Part shown: in pieces, positions 23,869 to 31,400 of the stretch
Position numbering within the stretch: position 1 is the first letter of the stretch
Layout of the letters: the number at the start of each line of letters is the position of its first letter
Virus record (IMG/VR): IMGVR_UViG_3300037174_000086
Location: 1 to 37,838 of that record
Direction: 5' to 3' (one strand)
DNA length: 37,838 nt
Source: a virus
The notes under the pieces: model-generated
The model's input: the letters and a program-made list of their open reading frames with translations, nothing else
What the model was told of the DNA's origin: nothing
Database searches by the model: none
Translations under genes and position numbers: made by a program

Positions 23869-24426
23869 TATGAAGCCTGCTCCCACCTTTGCTAAATCGC
23901 CGCCAAAGGAAGACAGTGCTCCTAACTGTGCTCCTTTCTGCTCGATCTGGAGTTGTCCCACTTGGCTGAGGCCTTGATTGGCCGCTCCAAACCCTGAGAT
24001 TCCAGTACCCGCCGCGGAAGTTGATTCGCCGATCCCTTGGGAGGCGAGTTGTGCCAATGAGTTGAAACTGTTCAAATATGCGTTTGTTGCGGTTCCGCCG
24101 ACCTGCGCACCCTGGCTTACGTCTGCCTGCTCCAAGGCGAGGTTTTTCTCACCGCCAGACGGAGCGTTATTCATGATGTTGGCTTTGGCTCCGGCCGTAG
24201 CTTGGCTGATTTTCTGTGTTGCAGGGCTGATTGCCGCGGCAATTTTATACGGATCTCCGCTCGCCAGCGACCCCTCGAACGACTCGGCTTGCTGAAAACC
24301 GGGTTGGGATTCTTGAAACAATTGATTAGAGTTGTTGGATTGAGTTTGGGCGATGGCGGTCAAAGCATCGGCGTTAGCCGTGATCCCGGAGGTAACGGAA
24401 GGACTCAAACCAGCACTTTTGCCCAT
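23863..24426 (-). CDS. Internal virion protein, zero-frame product (187 aa)
   Basis: Small, Ala/Gly/Gln/Ser-rich and helical, similar in size, composition and gene position to T7 gp14-type internal core proteins that form the first part of the ejection channel. The zero frame ends GAGFIP-stop, where the last sense codon and stop read CCC TAG. Reading continues well in the +1 frame for 53 more codons to 23703, giving a possible 240-residue long form. Without the extension there is a 169-bp gap before the next gene, in an operon where most junctions are tight. Confidence 0.75.
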   Translation of the reverse strand: MGKSAGLSPSVTSGITANADALTAIAQTQSNNSNQLFQESQPGFQQAESFEGSLASGDPYKIAAAISPATQKISQATAGAKANIMNNAPSGGEKNLALEQADVSQGAQVGGTATNAYLNSFNSLAQLASQGIGESTSAAGTGISGFGAANQGLSQVGQLQIEQKGAQLGALSSFGGDLAKVGAGFIP

Positions 24427-24494
24427 GACGCAATACTCCTACCGAGGGATGGTAACAGGGAAGCGGGGTAAAGTCCTGAGTTTGCGGGAGATTT

Positions 24495-25448
24495 TTACAG
24501 CCAAGACAAAGATGGCGGTTCCGGCGCTTTGGCGGGTTCCGGCTCTGGCGGCGCCACTTCCACGGGAATCACCCGCGCGGCCGGCGCAGGGGGCGGCAAG
24601 CGCTTCTCGATCACTGGTTTAGGCTCTGGTTCCTTCACTTTACAGTGGCAGTCCGGGTATGTCCGCTTAAACGCCTCAATCTGCACGGCTACGGCCTCTG
24701 CGGTCCGCTCCACAGACTTCTCTTGCAGGAGGGTGTCGTCCGAGTCTATGGCTTGAACGATGAAGGTGCCGCTTTCCGGCGCCGGGCTCTCGTCTTCCGC
24801 CGGCTCCTCGCGGAACTTCTCGACCAGAAACTTCGCCGCATACTGCTCAAAATCCTCGCGCAGCAGGGACGAAACCAGCATCGGCACGAGTTTCTTCCCT
24901 TTCAACTGGAAGCGCGGGATCTCGCCGCACTCTTTGAAGCCGAATATGGCCATGAACTTTGCGGTGAGCGCATTCTCTTTGTGCCGGTTGCCGATGATTG
25001 CCTGGAGATCGAATTCCTTGAATAAATAGGCCAGTCCGAGCATGGTCACAATCTGCTGATCTTCTGTACCCCACGCATGCCGAAACATACAATACCCCGC
25101 GATAAGCGCCTTCTCTGTATTATTTGTTCCGAGGGATACGGTTGGAAAGGCAAATCCGAGTGCCTTAAAACCGCGCTCTTCCCACCGGCCAAGGATTAAA
25201 AGAAATGGGCGCTGCGACAAATAGGAAACGATAGACCCGAAATCAGAAGAGGGGGTGCCTCCAAATGTTGCGTCAATCGCGCCGTTCCCCGACCTTCTCC
25301 GAGAGTCACGAGCCCAATAATATAAGTGAGAAAGATAATCTTCACTAAACAAGTCTGTCCGGTTGCGATCATACCGTATAGCCTGCAAATCTCCCCATCG
25401 GTACTCGTCTTCGCGCAGCGCTTCGAGAACATCCACTTTTTCGCTCAT
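24495..25448 (-). CDS. GNAT-like internal/structural-module protein (317 aa)
   Basis: Residues about 75-185 (PFLLILGRWEERGFKALGFA, NNTEKALIAGYCMFRHAW, LFKEFDLQAIIGNRHKENAL, FMAIFGFKECGEIPRF) read like a GCN5-related acetyltransferase fold: strand, long helix, then a GF-beta end. The position next to internal core genes recalls T7 gp13-type proteins. The C-terminal quarter is Pro/Glu-rich. Upstream of the ATG at 25448 there is no room for a coupled start as elsewhere, because an antisense HNH gene intervenes. A diverged second copy of its first 27 codons remains beyond the HNH gene at 26067-26150. Catalysis is unproven. Confidence 0.7.
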   Translation of the reverse strand: MSEKVDVLEALREDEYRWGDLQAIRYDRNRTDLFSEDYLSHLYYWARDSRRRSGNGAIDATFGGTPSSDFGSIVSYLSQRPFLLILGRWEERGFKALGFAFPTVSLGTNNTEKALIAGYCMFRHAWGTEDQQIVTMLGLAYLFKEFDLQAIIGNRHKENALTAKFMAIFGFKECGEIPRFQLKGKKLVPMLVSSLLREDFEQYAAKFLVEKFREEPAEDESPAPESGTFIVQAIDSDDTLLQEKSVERTAEAVAVQIEAFKRTYPDCHCKVKEPEPKPVIEKRLPPPAPAARVIPVEVAPPEPEPAKAPEPPSLSWL

Positions 25449-25549
25449 GCTTGCAATATACTCCTCGCGCTTTTCATCATCAAGTGGTAAAATAGAGGGG
25501 TCGGGAGTTGATAGCTCCTGGCAAGCCTAGCCGCCCCAAGGAGACGACC

Positions 25550-26287
25550 ATGACCCCTCAAGAATCCAGTTTAGCACTTTGTCGATGCGGTAATCCAACC
25601 TGCACTATTCCCTACGGTTTCTGTCATTGCGGGTGCGGAAAAATAACCTCTTTAGCCTGCCAGTCGTTCACGCGATTAGGATGGGTTCGAGGAGAGCCAA
25701 CACTGTTTCTTAATGGACACAATCGCGTCAAGCCTCGACCTGTAATCGTCCAACCTGACGATCCCTCTATCCGCCTGATTGCGCTCACACAAAACCAAGT
25801 ATCAATTGTCGATTTTTCGGAATATGAACGACTTATGGATCGACTCTGGATAGCCCAAGACGACAAACATACTGGAGATTTTTATGCCATCCATAATATC
25901 CGAAATGGAAACCGGTGTATTCATGTCCGAATGCATCATGAGATTTTACCTCTGCGTGATGGCTTAGTGACAGATCATATCAACGGGTACACTCTCGACA
26001 ACAGGAGAGTAAACCTTCGCCTAGTTACACATTCCCAAAGTATGATGAACCGGGGGATTTTTCCATCTAACCATAGCGGACGCACTGGAGGTCGCCCCAC
26101 TTATAGGCGTCTTCCTGGAGGGCTGCTAGTACGTCGATTTCTTCGGTCACTTTCGCCTCGCAACTTCACCATAGGTTTTCCCCGAGGTCTGTCTGCAAAT
26201 CGCCTGATAGGCGTCCATATCACCATTGGCAAGCGCTGCGCTCGCGGCATTCATGCGCTCTTCAACAATCTCGACCACACTCATTGA
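25550..26287 (+). CDS. HNH homing endonuclease, antisense to the structural operon
   Basis: The HNH core is clear: HVRMHHEILPLRDGLVTDHI, then NGYTLDNRRVNLRLVTHSQS and MMNRG, matching the DH-x-N-x-x-LDNR-x-x-NLR signature of phage HNH endonucleases. N-terminal CxC/CxCxC clusters may bind zinc. The start at 25550 has AAGGAG upstream. It is one of very few + strand genes and lies inside the leftward structural module, as expected of a freestanding selfish endonuclease. The last about 70 residues run antisense through the GNAT 5' remnant and the end of the next gene, so the native C-terminus may have been near residue 175. Confidence 0.88.
   Translation: MTPQESSLALCRCGNPTCTIPYGFCHCGCGKITSLACQSFTRLGWVRGEPTLFLNGHNRVKPRPVIVQPDDPSIRLIALTQNQVSIVDFSEYERLMDRLWIAQDDKHTGDFYAIHNIRNGNRCIHVRMHHEILPLRDGLVTDHINGYTLDNRRVNLRLVTHSQSMMNRGIFPSNHSGRTGGRPTYRRLPGGLLVRRFLRSLSPRNFTIGFPRGLSANRLIGVHITIGKRCARGIHALFNNLDHTH
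26067..26150 (-). pseudogene. 5' remnant of a GNAT-like gene cut by the HNH element
   Basis: GTG at 26150 overlaps the upstream stop (GTGA) and encodes 27 residues, VTEEIDVLAALQEDAYKWGD then LQCVRYG, before a stop. This aligns without gaps to the first 27 residues of the GNAT-like protein (MSEKVDVLEALREDEYRWGD, LQAIRYD), 17 of 27 identical. It is the original, translationally coupled start of that gene, now separated from the rest by the endonuclease. Confidence 0.8.
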
Positions 26288-26443
26288 GTGCGGAGTTTTG
26301 ACGCCGAATTCGGCAATGTAGGCATCGGCGTCCTGATGCGCCTTATAGAGCAACTTGTATTGCGGATACCGGCTGGCATAGACGCTGAAGCAGCCGACGA
26401 TCTTCTCCAAGCGCTCAAGCCTCTCTAGCAAGTTATCGTCCAT
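26147..26443 (-). CDS. Helical hypothetical protein (98 aa)
   Basis: Starts MDDNLLERLERLEKIVGCF, a leucine-rich helix likely to form a coiled coil. The rest is helical with no cysteine pairs or membrane segment. It overlaps the upstream gene by 11 bp, and its stop overlaps the GTG of the GNAT remnant. No family is recognised. The HNH frame runs antisense through its last 47 codons. Confidence 0.65.
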   Translation of the reverse strand: MDDNLLERLERLEKIVGCFSVYASRYPQYKLLYKAHQDADAYIAEFGVKTPHSMSVVEIVEERMNAASAALANGDMDAYQAICRQTSGKTYGEVARRK

Positions 26444-26747
26444 ACACCACCATCGCCTTCGGACCCTCTTTCACAAGAGCGGTCACGAGACAGGAACCAT
26501 CCCACCACGCATACTTAGCCTTCGGGTCGAACATCATCACCGCTCCTCGCGGGTCAGGGTGCGCAATATTGAAGAAGAAGTTCATGGCGATACCGTCGTA
26601 GAGAGTTTGGCTACCGGAACTAATCCGATGCCGCAGTTGCCCGTCTCTCTGGTAGAATTCTTCTCTGATTTCAACCATTCCGTCTCTCATAGTTACTCCT
26701 TCACCCTCGCGGTAGTAGTAGTCGCGGACCAGAACTGTGTCGCTCAT
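26433..26747 (-). CDS. Hypothetical protein (104 aa)
   Basis: A beta-rich small protein with many Tyr/Phe/Met residues (VRDYYYREGEGVTMRDGMVE, MNFFFNIAHPDPRGAVMMFD). The ATG overlaps the previous stop as ATGA. No family is recognised. It sits among accessory genes between the nozzle and internal core genes. Confidence 0.65.
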   Translation of the reverse strand: MSDTVLVRDYYYREGEGVTMRDGMVEIREEFYQRDGQLRHRISSGSQTLYDGIAMNFFFNIAHPDPRGAVMMFDPKAKYAWWDGSCLVTALVKEGPKAMVVYGR

Positions 26748-27220
26748 CGTCCAACCTCAGCCGCCAGCCACAACCCTCCGAATACCAACAGCGCGAACGA
26801 AGAGAAGCCGAGCGACAGAATAGCCGCGTATCGGTTCAGCGTGTAGTTGGATGGTCCGAGTTTTTGAACTGCCAGTGGTAATGCCAGTGGTCCATCATCG
26901 CTCTTGCCCAAGTATCTCGAATTCATAAACGCTTCGTAAAAGAAGGTGAGCAGCCCGACAAACAGAAGCGCGTAGATCGCCGCGACCAGCAGGACAAGCG
27001 CCGGGTGCCATTCGAAGCCGTACACGATGGACCATACTGCGCCGAGACTGGCTGCGATGGCTACGATGTAAAAGAACACGCTGTAGAGAATCAGCAGGGG
27101 GAAGAATGTTCCAGGCGCAGTTCCGTGACCGTGATCCATTTCATACGGGCCGGATGGCAGAGAGAGGCGAAGAATTCCCCACAAAACCCACGGCAACATT
27201 ATTGCGGCTTCGATGAGCAT
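26744..27220 (-). CDS. Polytopic membrane protein, possibly holin-like (158 aa)
   Basis: Four hydrophobic segments are seen, at about residues 3-21, 39-68, 73-98 and 133-155, with charged loops between. It should sit in the inner membrane. Size and topology would allow a holin or a superinfection-exclusion protein, but no endolysin lies beside it. The ATG follows the previous stop directly (TAAATG) inside a 27-bp sequence repeated at 27638-27664. Confidence 0.65.
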   Translation of the reverse strand: MLIEAAIMLPWVLWGILRLSLPSGPYEMDHGHGTAPGTFFPLLILYSVFFYIVAIAASLGAVWSIVYGFEWHPALVLLVAAIYALLFVGLLTFFYEAFMNSRYLGKSDDGPLALPLAVQKLGPSNYTLNRYAAILSLGFSSFALLVFGGLWLAAEVGR

Positions 27221-27238
27221 TTACGTTTCCTTTCCTTC
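27212..27238. repeat. 27-bp direct repeat, copy 1 (SD-stop-start junction)
   Basis: Identical to 27638-27664 over 27 bp. Read on the minus strand it is a GAAGGAAAGGAAACG SD region followed by the start codon and the first codons of the next gene. Here the TAA stop abuts ATG CTC ATC. Confidence 0.9.
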
Positions 27239-27646
27239 TTGTAATTTCTCGATCACTGCGGTTGCGCGATCTACGCCAGAATGGTCGCTCCACTTATCCG
27301 GTTTGCCGTCAGCACGCCATTTAGAGTAGGCGCTCCAGAACGGAGAGGTTAGGTTCTGTTTTCCCAATTTCGCTTGGCGTTGAAAACCTTCATGAAGAAC
27401 TTTGAGTCTGTCTGCTGGCCATTTCGTTATATCTCCAGTTGCCGACTCGGGTACTACCGGCATATATCTCTCGCTCCACAATAACCAGCGGAAACCAAAT
27501 ACCGATAGCGCAATATGCGACTCGATCCATACTGAGGATAAAGGATACCTCCACTTTATCTCCAAGCAAAGAAGCCTCAGAATGAAGCCCCACCCTGTAT
27601 CCATATTACAGTGAGGCGCAAGACCGCGTTTTGTTATGATGAGCAT
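27221..27646 (-). CDS. Hypothetical protein flanked by identical 27-bp repeats (141 aa)
   Basis: A 141-residue protein: a Trp-rich first half with one weakly hydrophobic stretch (SHIALSVFGFRWLLW), and a basic helical second half. No family is recognised. It begins MLIITKRG while the next gene begins MLIEAAIM, because both starts lie in the same 27-bp repeat. The repeat pair brackets this gene exactly, suggesting insertion or duplication as a cassette. Confidence 0.6.
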   Translation of the reverse strand: MLIITKRGLAPHCNMDTGWGFILRLLCLEIKWRYPLSSVWIESHIALSVFGFRWLLWSERYMPVVPESATGDITKWPADRLKVLHEGFQRQAKLGKQNLTSPFWSAYSKWRADGKPDKWSDHSGVDRATAVIEKLQEGKET

Positions 27647-27819
27647 TTACGTTTCCTTTCCTTCATCGCTTCCAGATCGTCTCCGGTCGCAAGCATCAGT
27701 TGCATGTCAATGGACCGATGCGCCTCCCTTGCCTTATGGTGAACTTCCATCCACCACGGCAAAGGAGACTCGGCGTGCTGTACATCTTGGCAAGGGGTGT
27801 CGAGTAGCGATCGCTCCAC
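27634..27819 (-). CDS. Small hypothetical protein (61 aa)
   Basis: Starts with GTG at 27819, overlapping the upstream TAG by one base, with GGGGA upstream. It encodes a helical, Met/His-rich product ending MKERKRKCSS. The last codons run through the 27-bp repeat. No family is recognised. Confidence 0.5.
   Translation of the reverse strand: MERSLLDTPCQDVQHAESPLPWWMEVHHKAREAHRSIDMQLMLATGDDLEAMKERKRKCSS
27638..27664. repeat. 27-bp direct repeat, copy 2
   Basis: Second copy of the junction sequence, 426 bp from the first, holding the start of the 141-residue gene. In this copy the upstream gene reads through the repeat in another frame. Confidence 0.9.
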
Positions 27820-28100
27820 TACCGTTGTCCCCGGACCACCTGCGGACCCGGCTGCGGGACGGCGAGACCAGAAGCATTCGGGCCGGCCTCGAACATCGCT
27901 TCGGCCTTTTTGAGTTGGATGGACGCATTGAGCATCTCGCCCATCGGCTGATCGGCGACCGAGTAGCTGCCGTCGAGCATGAGTGCGCCGCCGACGCGAC
28001 CCAGGAAAGTGTGGATGCTGCGCAAGGCGTTCACAAGCTGTGATTTTGTCGGGGCTTCACTGAAGGAGATTGCTTCGAGTTCCAAATTCTTAACTTCCAT
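27819..28100 (-). CDS. Hypothetical protein (93 aa)
   Basis: A soluble, mixed alpha/beta protein (MEVKNLELEAISFSEAPTKS start) with a Pro/Gly-rich tail. GAGGAAAA precedes the ATG. It is the first gene after an operator-bearing promoter, so it leads a separate transcription unit covering the accessory and internal virion genes. No family is recognised. Confidence 0.65.
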   Translation of the reverse strand: MEVKNLELEAISFSEAPTKSQLVNALRSIHTFLGRVGGALMLDGSYSVADQPMGEMLNASIQLKKAEAMFEAGPNASGLAVPQPGPQVVRGQR

Positions 28101-28145
28101 GGTCGATTTTCCTCGTCTGGGTACAGAATTTTGACGCTTGCAACC

Positions 28146-28174
28146 ACATTAAACCCTGCAAGCGGTTTATGCAA
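28146..28174 (-). promoter_or_regulatory. Promoter with operator elements before the accessory/internal-protein operon
   Basis: On the minus strand, TTGCAT (28174-28169), a 17-bp spacer, TAATGT (28151-28146). CGCTTGCA lies inside the spacer, TGCAAGCAT overlaps the -35, and TTGCAAGCGT lies just downstream of the -10 (28134-28143). Confidence 0.65.
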
Positions 28175-28182
28175 GCATTATT

Positions 28183-28395
28183 TTAGGCTGGTATTTCGTG
28201 GGAAGTATAGGCCCGCGCGCACTCGGCGAAGTCCTCTTCTTTGTCCGACAGCCGGTAAATGCGGTGATCGTCGATGGAACTCGTCGCTAATATCTTCTCG
28301 AAACAAGACAGGCACACCTTTTTCCCATCCACGGAAAATACCGGACGCTGGTTCCGCGCCCTGCAACACTCTCTCTCGCATTTATGTAACGCCAC
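28183..28395 (-). CDS. Cys-rich small protein, zinc-ribbon-like (70 aa)
   Basis: Cysteines at 6, 10, 11, 28 and 31 (HKCERECC and VCLSCFEK) suggest one zinc site. The rest is charged. It starts with GTG after GGGAGG at good spacing and follows the nozzle gene. Possible regulatory or scaffold role; family not recognised. Confidence 0.6.
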   Translation of the reverse strand: MALHKCERECCRARNQRPVFSVDGKKVCLSCFEKILATSSIDDHRIYRLSDKEEDFAECARAYTSHEIPA

Positions 28396-28406
28396 CTTAT
28401 GCCTCC

Positions 28407-31400
28407 CTAGACTTCGAGTTCTTTGACTTGGTAACTATGGCCACTCTCTGCGATCTTAAATTCGATGCGAGGCTTATCCCATAACTGGAAACCCTGCAAG
28501 GGGTCGGTCACGCTGGTTGTCAACATAACGATGCGCCAGGTCCGCATGGTGAACGCTGTCGTGCCGCTATTCAGGTTGCCAAAGCGAACCCGAATCACGC
28601 CACGGATAGGCTGCGCTGGCAGAGTGAAAGTGTAGTATGCCGTCGAACTTCCGTCCGCGTAAAGTGAGACGTCGATGGCGACCGGAGAGTTGTAATCGAA
28701 CCACCCTTGTTTGATGAATTTACTCTGGTCGGTTCCCATTTTGATAAAGTAGGAATCATAACTCGCCTGCACCTCCGCGAGAATAGCGGCGTGTATGTCC
28801 TCTTGGAAAAGAATCGGCGCAGTCGTCACTTGAATCGTATGCAGAATTGACGCACGATATGCCTTCTGCCCATCGCCCTCGTTCACGATAAGTTCAGCTT
28901 TGCGTCGGTTTGTTCCGGTGTTGATGGTGGCCAGAGGAATAGAGATCGACCCATCATCAAAAAGTAAGGTCGTCGTCAGAACTTGATTCTGCGTGTTACA
29001 ATCCGTCTCCAACCCGTTCCATTGTTTTGGATCGTGAGGTTTGCCCAGGTCGCGGTACGGGTGCTGAATGACTACGTTGATTGGAGTCTGGATCAGGGCC
29101 GGGGGAGATGCCGTATTCCATCCACCATCGTCGTAGTCGCCAACCTGGTCCTGCACTACGGCGTACTGGCCAGTTCCGATCTGCTTGCCGACCAGCAACA
29201 CGTTGATGTCTTTCTCCCAGAACATCGCTGTGGCTTGAACGTCGTCATAACGGTACCGTAGGTAATTAGTATCCCATACCATGCGGAATCGTGGACTGCC
29301 GGCGTTGAGGCTGATATACGAAGTCAAAACCTGATTGTTGTAGTAGGCCATCACGTCTTGATTCGCCTGTGTGGGATCAGCCTGCGGCGGGATGCACTCT
29401 GGGTTACCTCTGTATATCCACTCGATCGGAAGCGACTTGTACACGCCGTCGGCGCCGGTAAACTCACGAAGCCCGTCAGCAGCCCTGTACCAACAAGCTC
29501 CTTCGACTTCCGTCCATCCATTCTTCGCGATAATTCCATGCACGGAGCCTGTGGGTTGCGGATAAGGAACGTCGCCCTGGCCGACGATAATAAACCAACT
29601 CTTCAGTGTGCCAACGATAAGCACCCCGCGCCAGTTGATAACGGCGTTGATGGGATCGTCCGGAGTCGTAACCGGGATATAGTTTTGCGGCCCGAAGTTC
29701 TCAGGCAACCCCTTCTTTGAATAGTAGAGGTAGTGGGGATTATTCGGGTCGCCGGCCAGCCACACGCGATTGTAGGCGAAGGCGCATAGATCGCAGGCCT
29801 GGCGTGGAACCGCATAGATGTTGACCGGCTCACCTTGGTTATGCTCAAGGCGAAGAATGGCTGTGAATGTCGTGTTGCCGCCGGAGACCACGCCGCCCGT
29901 AGTAACCGCGACCAACTCTTCGTTCGATGGATTTCCGACGACGACGAGCTGGTTCTGGACGACGGTGTACGCGCCGACTATCGCGATGTTCTGAGGTGAG
30001 AACGTACTGTAGATCGACGAGAGGCTGGACAGGGTGGTAGCCGATGCCAGTGTCGTCTGAATCGGGTTGACGAGCGAACTGGTAACCGGCGGGTCATTGT
30101 CCAATATCAGCGGCTGTGCTTCTTCGATGTAGGCGTCCGCAATCACATCTTTGAATATGAATTGGCCTGCGCCTGTGATATTGGGGATCTGGCCGACCTG
30201 AAACCAGTTCGAGGATAAGGTTCCGCCGCGGCGATAGTTGCGCACATGGGTCACTTGCGGGTCCGACGAATACTGGCCTACAACCTGGGCCGCTTGCCGC
30301 AAGAATATAGGGGCGCTTGTCGAAGACAGATAGCCGTAATCTTCGTTGAATTGCTGCTCGGGGCAGGGAGACGATTCAGTGCCGGTGTTGGCGTTGTAAT
30401 ATGTCTGCCGCCAATCGTAACCAATTCCGCCAAAAGATGAAGGCCCATACCCCCACTGCAGGTAGAGTCCATTGCAGGAGAATGACACGCCTTCAGATGG
30501 AGTCGTATTCGCATTGGTTGTGACCGTCAACATCCAGCCGCTAATGTTCGACCAGTCCAGACCGGCTGTACCCGCCAAGCCCACCGGCAGGAAGTTCCCG
30601 CGCGGGATATAGCAAGCCTGCCACGATCCGGCCCCCGTCGATATATTGGTTGGCTGGAGCTGCGCGGGGGTCGTCCCCGGAGTCTGGCCGGTGATCAGAC
30701 CTAACGTGTCCGCGAGGATTTGGTTTTGAGTTGCCTTATAGGCATCTTCCGAACCCACCAAAGAACCCTGGTAATACGCCTGAGAGATGAACGCCGAGTA
30801 GTAGTTGTCTACCCCCTCCCCGACAAAGAACTGTAATTGAATCTGCGCGATGTTTTGTGGGGCTGAAACAGCGAGGGTCAGAACAATTAAGTCGTCGTCC
30901 GTCACCTGGTCGTTTTGACTAAGGTCAAGGGCTACTGTTTTTCCGATTGTCCCCGTCGCGCTTACTGTGGGCACTTCTCCACTCCAACAACTGAACGGAA
31001 AAGATGTCGTGGTTGGCGGAACCCATTCATAGAATCCCCACGCAGACATTTGCAATATCGGAAGGCTGTAAAGGTTATTCACCACGCAGGCGGCGGGAAT
31101 TCCAGAATACGATCCGCTTGAAGTGAGATAGGTGATGTACCCACCAGCCGCGCCAATTTGTGTAGCCGACTGGAGTGGAACTGTAAATGAAGTTGACGAC
31201 ACCACGGTAGCTACTTCATAGAATCCATCTACTATGTCGTTGGACGATGCGTAAATCGCTAACGTGTTGCCTGTCGATAGGCCATGCGCGGCGGCTGTTT
31301 GAACCAGCAACTCCGTGTACAAACCATTGACGAGAGTGGTTGCCGTAACCTGAGAGATTGGGACTGTGGCCTGCACGTTGGTATTTAGCAGTGCGATCAT

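Noticed and set aside
25447-25456. ATGCTTGCAA near the GNAT-like start as another operator site
   Set aside because: No matching -35/-10 could be drawn and it overlaps the start codon; likely chance.
28178-28381. 67-codon minus frame overlapping the Cys-rich gene
   Set aside because: The frame at 28183-28395 has GGGAGG before its GTG and paired cysteines.
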